Shown here: positions 22,885 through 31,197 of the stretch, piece after piece
Position numbering within the stretch: the first letter of the stretch is position 1
Layout: each line of letters starts with the position of its first letter
From: G020348385 sp964580235
GTDB lineage: Bacteria > Acidobacteriota > Aminicenantia > Aminicenantales > Aminicenantaceae
Direction: 5' to 3'
Assembly (NCBI GenBank): GCA_964580235.1
Contig: CAZOJY010000018.1
Coordinates: 1-41,555 of the forward strand
Length of the DNA: 41,555 nt
Translations under genes and position numbers: made by a program
Notes under the pieces: generated by a model
The model's input: the letters and a program-made list of their open reading frames with translations, nothing else
Databases searched by the model: none
What the model was told of the DNA's origin: nothing

Positions 22885-25494
22885 ATGTATAAGTGGCTGA
22901 TTCAAAAAATTTTCGGCACTAAAAATGAAAGAGATCTGAAAAAACTTCAGCCTTACGTCACCGCTATCAACGAGCTGGAATCTGCTGTTCAGGAACTCTC
23001 GGACAGCCAGCTTCGAGAAAAAACCAGCGAATTCAAGGAGAAGTTGAACCAGGGAGCTTCCTTAGAAGACATTCTCTTTGAGGCTTTTGCAGTCGTCCGG
23101 GAAGTTTCACGAAGAATACTGAATATGCGGCATTTCGACGTCCAGCTTGTGGGTGGAGTCGTTCTACACCAAGGAAAAATCGCAGAGATGAAAACCGGGG
23201 AAGGAAAAACTCTGGCGGCGACTCTTCCAGCATACCTCAACGCCTTGACCGGAAAAGGTGTCCATATTGTCACAGTGAATGATTATCTAGCAAAAAGAGA
23301 CACCGAATGGATGGGACCCATCTATAAATTTCTGGGCCTCAAAGTGGGGACCATCCAGCACGATATACCTGATTACGAAAGACATGAAGCCTACAGGAGT
23401 GACATCACATACGGGACCAACAATGAATTCGGCTTTGATTATCTCCGGGATAACATGAAATTCCGCTGGTCTGACATCGTTCAGAAAGAACATTATTATG
23501 CCATAGTCGACGAAGTGGACAGCATCTTGATTGACGAAGCACGAACCCCACTTATCATATCGGGCCCCACGGAGGAATCGACAGCGATTTATTACAAAGT
23601 GGACAATCTCATTCGGCGTCTCAGAAAAGAGCAACATTTTCAGGTGGACGAGAAGACGAGAACCGTGGCCTTGAACGAAGAAGGAGTGGCTCAGGCGGAA
23701 AAATTCTTGAATGTGGAGAACCTATACGACCTCAACCATATGGACACAATCCATGCCATCAACCAGGCGCTGAAGGCCCATCATCTGTTTAAAAAAGATG
23801 TCGATTATATGATTAAAGAAGGAAAAGTCATCATCGTGGATGAATTCACCGGTCGATTGATGCCTGGAAGACGCTACAGCGACGGACTCCATCAAGCGCT
23901 GGAGGCTAAAGAAAAAGTCCGGATCGAAGAAGAATACCAGACTTTGGCTTCTGTCACGTTCCAGAACTACTTCCGGATGTATGAAAAACTTGCCGGCATG
24001 ACAGGAACAGCCGTCACAGAGGCAACAGAATTCCAATCCATCTATGAACTCGACGTTGTGGAAGTCCTAACCAATAAGCCGCTTATCCGGCATGAATACC
24101 CGGATGTGGTCTACCGGACTGCCAAAGAAAAATGGGATGCTGTCTGTGAAGAAATCACTGAAAACAATGAAAAGGGCAGGCCTGTGCTCGTCGGAACCAT
24201 CTCTATCGAAAACTCCGAACATCTTAGCTCCCTTCTGAGAAAAAAAAGGCTAAATCACGTTGTCCTCAACGCAAAATATCACGAATCCGAAGCTAAAATC
24301 ATAGCACAAGCCGGACGTATTGGGGCGGCAACCTTAGCCACAAACATGGCAGGAAGAGGCGTGGATATCCTGCTGGGAGGCAATCCTGAACATTTAACAA
24401 GAGAGGCCTTTTTAAAAAAAGGCATTGATCTCGAGGAGAATCACCAGGAGGAATATGTAAAGGCTCTCGCCGAAACAAGAAAGATCACCGACCTCGAACA
24501 CAACAAAGTCACTGATCTTGGCGGACTCCATATCATAGGGACGGAAAGACACGAGGCCCGAAGAATCGATAATCAATTACGAGGGAGAGCCGGCAGACAG
24601 GGAGACCCTGGTTCTTCCCGGTTTTATCTCTCTCTAGAAGATAATCTGATGCGTATTTTTGGCAGCGACAGGATCTCAGGGCTGATGGCGAGGATTGGCA
24701 TGGAAGAGGGGACCCCGATCGAACACAAGATGGTTTCCAAAGCCATAGAGAGAGCCCAGAGACAGGTAGAAGGACAAAACTTTTCCATCCGGAAGCACCT
24801 GCTGGAATACGACGATGTGATGAACAAACAGAGAGAAAGCATCTATAATTTGAGGAGAGAGATCCTCAAAGGAAAAGACCTCAAGGAACATATCTCTGGA
24901 TTGATCGAAACTATCGTTGACTGGCAGATGGAAACCGAAACGCCCAAGGAAAAATCCCCGGACGATTGGAATATCGAAGGATTCCAAAAAGCAGTCGGTG
25001 CCCAATTCGGTGTAGATATGTCCGAATGGGGCATAGACTGGGATACCATCAATTTTGATGAGCTGAGAGAAAAAACCCTCCTGATGCTCAACCAGATCTA
25101 TCAAGACAAAGAACATCTGCTCGGAGCAGAAAAGATGCGGGAGTTCGAAAGGGTAATCATGCTCCAGATCATCGATTCGCAGTGGAAGGACCATCTGTTG
25201 GGAATGGACTACCTTAAAGAGGGCATCGGACTGCGTGGATACGGCCAAAGAGATCCTCTGGTTGAATACAAAAAGGAAAGCTATGATATGTTCCAGGCGA
25301 TGATGGATAGGATCGAGGATGATACACTGCGCTATCTGTTCTTAATACAGCCGATCGCTGAAGAAGAAATGCCGGAAAGGAAGGAACAACCGATGTATTA
25401 CCAGCGGGCTCAAGGAGGAGGCCAAGTCCAAACATCCCGAAAAGCAAGATCGGTCATCCCGAAGAAAAGGAAAAAGAAAAAAAAGAAGAAATAG
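22885..25494 (+). CDS. secA: Protein translocase ATPase SecA
   Basis: 869 aa from the ATG at 22885. ATGs at 22876 and an upstream TTG at 22858 are alternatives, but the promoter places transcription start after both. SecA drives unfolded preproteins through SecYEG using ATP. The family opening KIFGTKNERDLKKLQPYV is seen, then Walker A MKTGEGKT, VNDYLAKRD, the DEVDSILIDEARTPLIISG motif, the preprotein cross-linking domain, LATNMAGRGVDILLGG and the IDSQWKDHLLGMDYLKEGI scaffold region. The C-terminal zinc-binding CxCx8CH tail is missing; the protein ends in a run of lysines instead. The next gene, guaB, starts 10 bases later. Confidence 0.97.
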   Translation: MYKWLIQKIFGTKNERDLKKLQPYVTAINELESAVQELSDSQLREKTSEFKEKLNQGASLEDILFEAFAVVREVSRRILNMRHFDVQLVGGVVLHQGKIAEMKTGEGKTLAATLPAYLNALTGKGVHIVTVNDYLAKRDTEWMGPIYKFLGLKVGTIQHDIPDYERHEAYRSDITYGTNNEFGFDYLRDNMKFRWSDIVQKEHYYAIVDEVDSILIDEARTPLIISGPTEESTAIYYKVDNLIRRLRKEQHFQVDEKTRTVALNEEGVAQAEKFLNVENLYDLNHMDTIHAINQALKAHHLFKKDVDYMIKEGKVIIVDEFTGRLMPGRRYSDGLHQALEAKEKVRIEEEYQTLASVTFQNYFRMYEKLAGMTGTAVTEATEFQSIYELDVVEVLTNKPLIRHEYPDVVYRTAKEKWDAVCEEITENNEKGRPVLVGTISIENSEHLSSLLRKKRLNHVVLNAKYHESEAKIIAQAGRIGAATLATNMAGRGVDILLGGNPEHLTREAFLKKGIDLEENHQEEYVKALAETRKITDLEHNKVTDLGGLHIIGTERHEARRIDNQLRGRAGRQGDPGSSRFYLSLEDNLMRIFGSDRISGLMARIGMEEGTPIEHKMVSKAIERAQRQVEGQNFSIRKHLLEYDDVMNKQRESIYNLRREILKGKDLKEHISGLIETIVDWQMETETPKEKSPDDWNIEGFQKAVGAQFGVDMSEWGIDWDTINFDELREKTLLMLNQIYQDKEHLLGAEKMREFERVIMLQIIDSQWKDHLLGMDYLKEGIGLRGYGQRDPLVEYKKESYDMFQAMMDRIEDDTLRYLFLIQPIAEEEMPERKEQPMYYQRAQGGGQVQTSRKARSVIPKKRKKKKKKK

Positions 25495-25504
25495 GGAGGG
25501 ATAC

Positions 25505-26968
25505 ATGCTGGATGATAAAATAAAAGAAGGGCTCACATTCGATGATGTGCTGATCCTTCCAGCCAAGTCCGATGTATTGCCTGCAGAGGCGGACGTTTCG
25601 ACAAAACTCACTCGCAACATCCCCCTCCCAATCCCGATCATTAGTTCTGCGATGGATACGGTTACCGATTCAAGAATGGCCATTGCATTGGCACAAAAAG
25701 GAGGTATCGGTATTATCCACCGGAATATGCCCATCGAAAAACAAGCCGAAGAAGTGGATAAAGTCAAACGTCATGAGAGCGGCATGATTGTCGATCCCAT
25801 TACTGTAAGACCTCAGAATAAAATTTATGAAGCTAAAGAAGTGATGAAAAAATACAAGATATCCGGCCTGCCAATCACGGATGAGAACAACAAACTGGTG
25901 GGCATCCTGACCAATCGAGACATCCGGTTTGAAACACGTCTCAACAGCTTAATCGATAAAGTTATGACAAAAGAATTGATCACAGTTCCATTGGGAACGT
26001 CATTAAAAGAGGCAGAAAAGCTTTTTCACAAACACAAAATCGAAAAACTTTTGATGGTGGATGAAAATTTTCATCTTAAAGGTTTGATCACCTATAAAGA
26101 CATTCTAAAAAGAATTCAGTACCCTAATGCTTGTAAGGATGATTTTGGCCGCTTGAGAGCGGGGGCTGCCGTCGGAGTAAGTGGGGAAACCCTGGAAAGA
26201 GCCAAAGCTTTGGTCCAGGCAAAAGTGGATGTGCTGGTGATCGATACAGCTCATGGCCATTCCAAGAAAGTCCTGAATACAGTCAAAATGATAAAAAAAG
26301 AACTCCCAGACCAGGAACTCATTGCTGGAAACATTGGGACAACAGAGGCGGCAAAAGAACTTATAGCGCTCGAAGTCGATGCTGTGAAAGTCGGGATGGG
26401 CCCCGGTTCTATCTGTACAACCCGTATAGTTTCAGGGGCGGGAATCCCTCAAATCACGGCCATATCCGATGTTTTCCGTATTACAAAGGAAAAAGATATT
26501 CCGCTTATCGCTGACGGCGGAATCAAATATTCAGGGGACATCACCAAAGCCATTGCCGCCGGGGCAAGCTCTGTTATGCTGGGAAATCTCCTGGCTGGCA
26601 CCGACGAATCCCCTGGAGAAGTTGTCATATTCCAAGGGCGTTCGTATAAAACTTACCGAGGAATGGGATCGATCGAAGCCATGCGCGAAGGGAGCCGCGA
26701 TAGATACTTTCAAGAGTCTGCCTCAAGTATCAGCAAGCTCGTTCCGGAAGGGATCGAGGGCAGAGTTCCAATCAAAGGCAGTGTCTTTCACATCATAGAA
26801 ATGATGGTCGGAGGTCTCAAATCGGGAATGGGGAATGCCGGATGTGGAACGATTCCTGATCTCCAAGAAAGAGCCAAGTTCATTAAGGTGACAGCATCAG
26901 GCATGAAAGAAAGCCATGTTCACGACGTCGTCATCACCAAAGAAGCCCCGAATTATTACCTCGAATAG
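25505..26968 (+). CDS. guaB: Inosine-5'-monophosphate dehydrogenase
   Basis: 487 aa, normal length. It oxidises IMP to XMP with NAD, the rate-limiting step of guanine nucleotide synthesis. The N-terminal TFDDVLILPAKSDVLP motif, a CBS pair inserted in the barrel (about residues 90-205) and the catalytic loop GPGSICTTR with the active-site Cys are visible. The flap and the IMP-binding IADGGIKYSGDI and YRGMGSIEAM motifs are complete. A GGGAGG ribosome site lies 10 bases behind secA, so it may share the secA transcript. A copy of the palindromic repeat begins at its stop codon. Confidence 0.97.
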   Translation: MLDDKIKEGLTFDDVLILPAKSDVLPAEADVSTKLTRNIPLPIPIISSAMDTVTDSRMAIALAQKGGIGIIHRNMPIEKQAEEVDKVKRHESGMIVDPITVRPQNKIYEAKEVMKKYKISGLPITDENNKLVGILTNRDIRFETRLNSLIDKVMTKELITVPLGTSLKEAEKLFHKHKIEKLLMVDENFHLKGLITYKDILKRIQYPNACKDDFGRLRAGAAVGVSGETLERAKALVQAKVDVLVIDTAHGHSKKVLNTVKMIKKELPDQELIAGNIGTTEAAKELIALEVDAVKVGMGPGSICTTRIVSGAGIPQITAISDVFRITKEKDIPLIADGGIKYSGDITKAIAAGASSVMLGNLLAGTDESPGEVVIFQGRSYKTYRGMGSIEAMREGSRDRYFQESASSISKLVPEGIEGRVPIKGSVFHIIEMMVGGLKSGMGNAGCGTIPDLQERAKFIKVTASGMKESHVHDVVITKEAPNYYLE

Positions 26969-26982
26969 CCTGGATTATTCAT
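26968..26982. repeat. Palindromic repeat arm directly after guaB
   Basis: GCCTGGATTATTCAT starts at the last base of the guaB stop codon and matches the arm of the dispersed repeat family. I do not see a convincing second arm. The rest of the 293-base gap up to 27261 holds no evident gene. Confidence 0.45.
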
Positions 26983-27261
26983 TTCTTTTGCCGCAGGAAT
27001 TTCTCTTTCTTATTTTTTCCTTGACCTTCCCCCCCATACCTATGAAGCCGCCAGCCGCCTTAAAAATATCGTCCTCACCCCTCTCACAGATCCATGGAGA
27101 TCTCCGAAAAGCCTCAGGATAAAGATTCTTCTGGAGCACTCCTGCGCCCAGTGAAGACGTCGTTTATAAATTTTATTGAAATTAATAATTGTTTCTTAGA
27201 AAATGATTTATGGCACTGCCAGCTTTTATGAATATTTAAGATATAGTTAGAGGAGTACGAA

Positions 27262-29028
27262 ATGAGAAAGTGGAAATGCAGCGTGTGCGGTTATATTTAT
27301 GACGAAAACAAAGAAGGCATTCCGTTCGAGGAGTTACCCGAGGATTGGACATGTCCCCAATGCGGGGCGCCAAAATCAGCCTTCCAGATCATCGAAGGAG
27401 AGGACATGACCAAACAGGGAAAAACGAATGTCGCAGAAAAAATCGTAGAACAGCTCGTCGCATATGGAGTGGAAAGAGTGTATGGTATCCCAGGAGATTC
27501 CAACCTTCCCTTGGCAGAAGCTCTGAGGAAAAATGCGAAAATCGACCTGGTGCTCACGAGACACGAACAGGCCGCCGCATTTATGGCTTCGGCTCACGCT
27601 AAACTCACAGGAAAGATCGGGGTCTGCATGTCCATCGCCGGTCCAGGCGCAACAAACCTAATTACAGGAATCGTAGACGCGGCGACAGATAGAGCGCCTG
27701 TCCTTGCTTTGCTCGGTCAGGTTCCTGAAATCTTCCTCGGCAGTGAATCTTTACAGGAGATCGCGGAGGTTGATATCTTCAAGACATTATGTGTTTATGC
27801 CGAACAGATCAGCACTGCCGGTCAGGCTTTAAAAGTCGTCAACCTTGCGATCAAAAAAGCTTACGGTTCATCTGGCCCCTCAGCTTTAAGCCTCCCGACA
27901 GATGTCCTGGCGGAACCTCTGGATGAGGCCATCTGGCAGCCAGAAGCCCATCTTTTCAAACCTGATCTCCGCCCGGGAGAAGCTGTCAAGGAAGCCGCCA
28001 ATTTGATCGTTCAGAGCAAACGGCCCATCCTGTTTGCCGGTTGGGGCGCCCGTCACTGCGGATCTGAATTGCTTGAACTAGCACGCCATATCGCAGCTCC
28101 CATCGCCACCACTTCCCGGGCCAAAGGGATTATCCCGGAGTCGGATGAACTCGTCCTCGGCGTTTTGGGATCGATCGGCAACCGATTTGCCCCAAAAATC
28201 GTGGCTCAGTCAGATCTGATCATTATCCTGGGAAGTGGATTCCGACAACGCAATCTCGTCCCGGATATTGATGTCATACAGGTGGACGTTGATGCCACAC
28301 GTGTAGGAAAAACATTTCCTGTTAAAATCGGGATTGTGGGAGATGCTCACCGTGTCATCGAGATGTTAAAACAGATTACCGCACCCAGAAAAATCGATCC
28401 TGAATTTCTCGAATCTATTCGAACTGCCAAAAGACAATACAACGATTTACTTGAACAGGATGCAAAAAATAAACAAAAACCAATTCATCCCGGAGCCGTG
28501 ATCCAAGCTTTAAAACAAAAGGCTGCAAAAAACGCCATCATCTGTTTAGACGTGGGAGATCACACATACTGGTTCTACAAGCGCTTTGTCTGTGAAAAAC
28601 ACCAGACTTTTTTATGCGCCAACATGGCAGGAATGGGATTCGGATTACCCGCAGCAATCGCGTGTCAATTCGCCCAGCCAAACAGACAAGTCATTGCCAT
28701 TACGGGAGATGGTGGATTCGGGATGGCAGGGATGGAGTTTATGACCGCTGTTTATAACAAACTGCCTATCACCGTGATCGTTTTTAACGATGGCAAACTG
28801 AAAAACATAAAAAAAGAACAAGAGAGCTATGGTTATCCAGAGTACAGAGTGAGTTTTGTCAATCCAAACATGGCTGAAATGGCCAATTCTTCTGGAGGCT
28901 TGGGGATCCGAGTCGTGGATCCCGTAAAACTCGGAGCGGCCCTAACTAAGGCTTTAAGCTCTTCGAAACCTGCAATTGTTGAAGTCCTGGTTAACCCGGA
29001 TACATACATCAAAGGCGTCCATCGATAG
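27262..29028 (+). CDS. Rubredoxin fused to ThDP-dependent pyruvate oxidase/acetolactate synthase-like enzyme
   Basis: 588 aa. Residues 1-45 are a rubredoxin domain with Cys6, Cys9, Cys31 and Cys34 around one iron. From about residue 50 the protein is a full thiamine-diphosphate enzyme: N-terminal Pyr domain with catalytic Glu102 (TRHEQAAAF) and SIAGPGATNLITGI, a central domain, and a C-terminal PP domain with the GDGGFGMAGMEF diphosphate motif. The family includes pyruvate oxidase, acetolactate synthase and related decarboxylases. A fused rubredoxin suggests that electrons from a 2-oxoacid such as pyruvate leave by one-electron transfer. Substrate and need for FAD cannot be read from the sequence. 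A GAGGAG ribosome site precedes the ATG; ATG 27406 would give a protein without rubredoxin. Confidence 0.85.
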   Translation: MRKWKCSVCGYIYDENKEGIPFEELPEDWTCPQCGAPKSAFQIIEGEDMTKQGKTNVAEKIVEQLVAYGVERVYGIPGDSNLPLAEALRKNAKIDLVLTRHEQAAAFMASAHAKLTGKIGVCMSIAGPGATNLITGIVDAATDRAPVLALLGQVPEIFLGSESLQEIAEVDIFKTLCVYAEQISTAGQALKVVNLAIKKAYGSSGPSALSLPTDVLAEPLDEAIWQPEAHLFKPDLRPGEAVKEAANLIVQSKRPILFAGWGARHCGSELLELARHIAAPIATTSRAKGIIPESDELVLGVLGSIGNRFAPKIVAQSDLIIILGSGFRQRNLVPDIDVIQVDVDATRVGKTFPVKIGIVGDAHRVIEMLKQITAPRKIDPEFLESIRTAKRQYNDLLEQDAKNKQKPIHPGAVIQALKQKAAKNAIICLDVGDHTYWFYKRFVCEKHQTFLCANMAGMGFGLPAAIACQFAQPNRQVIAITGDGGFGMAGMEFMTAVYNKLPITVIVFNDGKLKNIKKEQESYGYPEYRVSFVNPNMAEMANSSGGLGIRVVDPVKLGAALTKALSSSKPAIVEVLVNPDTYIKGVHR

Positions 29029-29039
29029 ACCTAGAAAAC

Positions 29040-29066
29040 TTGACAGAAAGATTATAAATATATACT
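29040..29066 (+). promoter_or_regulatory. Possible promoter for the small DUF2769-type gene
   Basis: TTGACA at 29040-29045 is followed by AT-rich sequence with TATACT at 29061-29066 (15-base spacing) and an overlapping TACTTT at 17-base spacing. It would allow separate expression of the downstream redox genes. Confidence 0.45.
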
Positions 29067-29125
29067 TTATTGGAAAAAAAGAGAAACGTCTCTTTTTACA
29101 AAAAAAAAGGATCAAGGAGGCCAAA

Positions 29126-29350
29126 ATGGCAAACATCCCCGATACACAGGAAAATGTAAAAAAATGCATCTGCGGAGGCTGCCCCTCTTATGACGATTGC
29201 ATGAGAGATAACAACGAAGTTTTGTATTGTGCGAGGAAAATGAGTGAATGTGAGGTTCCACGGAATGGATGCTTGTGCGGCGCCTGCCCTCTGGTTGCAG
29301 AATTTGAACTGGATAAATTGTACTATTGCGTTACAGGTTCTGCCGGATAA
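29126..29350 (+). CDS. Small Cys-rich protein, DUF2769-like
   Basis: 74 aa from the ATG at 29126, which has an AAGGAGG ribosome site; the longer reading frame upstream lacks one. Nine of 74 residues are Cys, arranged as CICGGCPSYDDC, LYCARK, SEC, CLCGACP and YYCVTG. The pattern fits DUF2769. There is no signal peptide, so the protein is probably cytoplasmic, unlike the two exported relatives at 10517 and 30208. An iron-sulfur or zinc site is plausible. It lies between the rubredoxin fusion and the membrane cytochrome. Confidence 0.75.
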   Translation: MANIPDTQENVKKCICGGCPSYDDCMRDNNEVLYCARKMSECEVPRNGCLCGACPLVAEFELDKLYYCVTGSAG

Positions 29351-29368
29351 TCAAAGGAGAGAAAATAA

Positions 29369-30085
29369 ATGTCCTTTTTTCTGATTAAATCCATTCTGGC
29401 GGTGGTTTTCCTGCTTTCTGCTGTGAGCGCCGTCATCAGCATGCTTACCATAATGGGAAAGGCTGAGAAAAAAACCAGCCCAAAAACCCTGAGGAAGATA
29501 CATAAAATCTCCGGAATTCTCTTTTTCATTCTTCTGTTCGTCATTTCCTATTTCTGCGTTCGTTATTGGATCAAGGCTGGAGACCAAGCTTCTCTGCGGG
29601 CCGTATTTCACGGAGTCTTGTCTCTTGGGCTTATCATCATTTTTTTGCTCAAAGTGGCCATCGTTAAATTCTACAAACAGTTCCTTCGTTTTGCTCCTGT
29701 CCTGGGGATGCTGGTCTTTTGTTTTGCGTTTGTCGTTTTCAGCACATCGGCAGGCTTTTTTCTCCTTCAAACATTTTGTGCCAGCCCTGCTCCATCTGAA
29801 GAAATCCATGCGGCTCCTTCAAAAATCATCGGAGGTCCAGAAAAAGGAGCCTCGCTTTTCAGCTCAAAATGCTTCTCCTGTCACTATCCGGATCGGGAAG
29901 ACAAAAAGATCGGCCCTGGGCTCAAGGGTTTATTAAAAAAAGAAAAACTGCCGCATAGCGGGCGCCCCGCCACAGTCGAAAATATCAAACAACAGCTCAT
30001 CCGTCCCATGGCAGCAATGCCGTCATTTGCCAATTTGGAAGAGCAGGAAATAGCAGACCTCATTGCATATCTCAAAACCCTTTAG
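29369..30085 (+). CDS. Four-helix membrane protein fused to a C-terminal cytochrome c domain
   Basis: 238 aa. Four hydrophobic helices cover residues 3-30, 47-67, 80-99 and 108-135. His45 and His81, near the membrane faces of helices 2 and 3, could bind haem b; this is inference. After a linker, a single-haem cytochrome c domain carries CFSCH (168-172) with Met214 or Met217 as the probable axial ligand (PMAAMPSF) and ends with an EIADLIAYLKTL helix, the usual class I ending. The c domain should lie in the periplasm. It may pass electrons between a membrane carrier and periplasmic partners. An AAAGGAGAG ribosome site precedes the ATG. Confidence 0.8.
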   Translation: MSFFLIKSILAVVFLLSAVSAVISMLTIMGKAEKKTSPKTLRKIHKISGILFFILLFVISYFCVRYWIKAGDQASLRAVFHGVLSLGLIIIFLLKVAIVKFYKQFLRFAPVLGMLVFCFAFVVFSTSAGFFLLQTFCASPAPSEEIHAAPSKIIGGPEKGASLFSSKCFSCHYPDREDKKIGPGLKGLLKKEKLPHSGRPATVENIKQQLIRPMAAMPSFANLEEQEIADLIAYLKTL

Positions 30086-30135
30086 CCAGTTTTCTTGCTG
30101 CTTTTATTTAGGATGCTTTCGTTTGATATAGAAAA

Positions 30136-30164
30136 TTGACATACATATATTTTTTATCTAAAAT
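30136..30164 (+). promoter_or_regulatory. Sigma70 promoter for the Cys-rich lipoprotein gene
   Basis: TTGACA at 30136-30141, a 17-base spacer and TAAAAT at 30159-30164. The gene starts at 30208. Confidence 0.65.
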
Positions 30165-30207
30165 AATTTCAAATTACGTCCAATCTATTCCGCATAAAGG
30201 AGGAATA

Positions 30208-30696
30208 ATGAAAAGGAGAGATTTTTTCGAGAAAAGTGGCTGTGGTGCCATCGGAATGATGATAGCCTATTTTGGCCTAACATCATGCAAAAAGAAAGAA
30301 GAAGAAGTCCCATCCGAGGCCCCAGCGCAATCCGAAACACAAGCTCCACCTCAAGAGGCCCCAGCAGAAGAAATGAGCCGTAAAGACATGGTTAAAAAAA
30401 TGCTCATCGAAAAACAAGGAAAAACAGCGGAGGAAGCCGATGCCATGATCGCCGAATTCGAGGGAAAGCTCCCGATGATTAAACAAAAGTGTATCTGCAA
30501 GACCTGCCCCACCTATATCACAGAGGAAACAGAAGTAGGCTTCTGTCATCCACTGATCGGGAAGAGCAAAATCATCACCGAAGAAAAAGGCTGTAACTGC
30601 CCGAAATGCCCGGTTTATACTGAAAACAAACTGAAAAACGGGTACTACTGCACCAGAAAGTCAGAAATGGAACAGGAAATGGCCAAAACGGCCTGA
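30208..30696 (+). CDS. Tat-type lipoprotein with Cys-rich DUF2769-like domain
   Basis: 162 aa from the ATG at 30208 (GGAGG ribosome site); an upstream TTG frame coincides with the promoter and is rejected. The N terminus MKRRDFFEKSGCGAIG is a twin-arginine signal, and LTSC gives a lipobox with Cys27. A Pro/Glu/Ala-rich linker (about 30-65) and a helical segment lead to CICKTCPTY, FCHP, CNCPKCPVY and YYCTRKSE. It is clearly paralogous to the protein at 10517. Export through Tat usually means the protein folds or takes up its cofactor before transport, which fits a metal or iron-sulfur site. Function unknown. Confidence 0.8.
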   Translation: MKRRDFFEKSGCGAIGMMIAYFGLTSCKKKEEEVPSEAPAQSETQAPPQEAPAEEMSRKDMVKKMLIEKQGKTAEEADAMIAEFEGKLPMIKQKCICKTCPTYITEETEVGFCHPLIGKSKIITEEKGCNCPKCPVYTENKLKNGYYCTRKSEMEQEMAKTA

Positions 30697-30762
30697 GATA
30701 ACCGGGAGAGCAAAAACAACCATTACATTTAACAAAACAAAATATTCTAAGGAACTTACAGG

Positions 30763-31197
30763 GTGAAAAAATTTTGGCGGTGTTATGTCTGTAACGATAT
30801 TCATTACGGAGTCAAGCCTCCGGAGATCTGCCCGACTTGCCTGGTGGAAAAAGCTTATGTGGAAATTTCTTCTGAGGAAGCGAAAAAAATTTGTGGTCCT
30901 GCGCAAAACACTGTAACCAAAGTCGATTTCCGAAAAGCCATAGAAAAATTTACAGAGGGAAATGAATTTCAGGTCAATCCCGATCAAAAAAAAGTCGAAA
31001 CCTTGCTGGAAGGGATCTTCAATTGCGAGGAAAACCATGGAATGAAATACTGCCCCTGCCGTCTGATCACAAAAGATTTTGAAGAAGACCTTATGCTCGT
31101 ATGCCCTTGTAATTTCCGAATCCACGAAACCTACAAGGACAAAAAAAATGGAGAATGCTGGTGCGGGCTCTTTATAAGGAGAAAACAACATGAATAG
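30763..31197 (+). CDS. Rubredoxin-like domain fused to ferredoxin:thioredoxin reductase-type catalytic subunit (FDR)
   Basis: 144 aa, GTG start with AAGGAA upstream. Residues 1-30 form a short rubredoxin-like knuckle pair (Cys7, Cys10, Cys23, Cys26). The rest is the FTR catalytic domain with YCPCR (Cys97, Cys99), VCPCNF (Cys114, Cys116) and CWCG (Cys132, Cys134). In this family these hold a 4Fe-4S cluster beside a redox-active disulfide and reduce thioredoxin-like partners with one-electron donors. Rubredoxin-fused relatives are known as ferredoxin:disulfide reductases in anaerobic archaea and bacteria. It overlaps the thioredoxin-like gene by eight bases, so that protein is the likely partner. 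Confidence 0.88.
   Translation: MKKFWRCYVCNDIHYGVKPPEICPTCLVEKAYVEISSEEAKKICGPAQNTVTKVDFRKAIEKFTEGNEFQVNPDQKKVETLLEGIFNCEENHGMKYCPCRLITKDFEEDLMLVCPCNFRIHETYKDKKNGECWCGLFIRRKQHE

Noticed and set aside
26983..27261. Gap between guaB and the rubredoxin fusion as a possible small RNA
   Set aside because: No clear stem-loop with T-run and no strong promoter; only weak local repeats (AGATCC.GGATCT-like) are visible.
28976..29125. Longer N terminus for the small Cys-rich protein
   Set aside because: The extension overlaps the end of the rubredoxin fusion gene in another frame and lacks a ribosome site; ATG 29126 has AAGGAGG.
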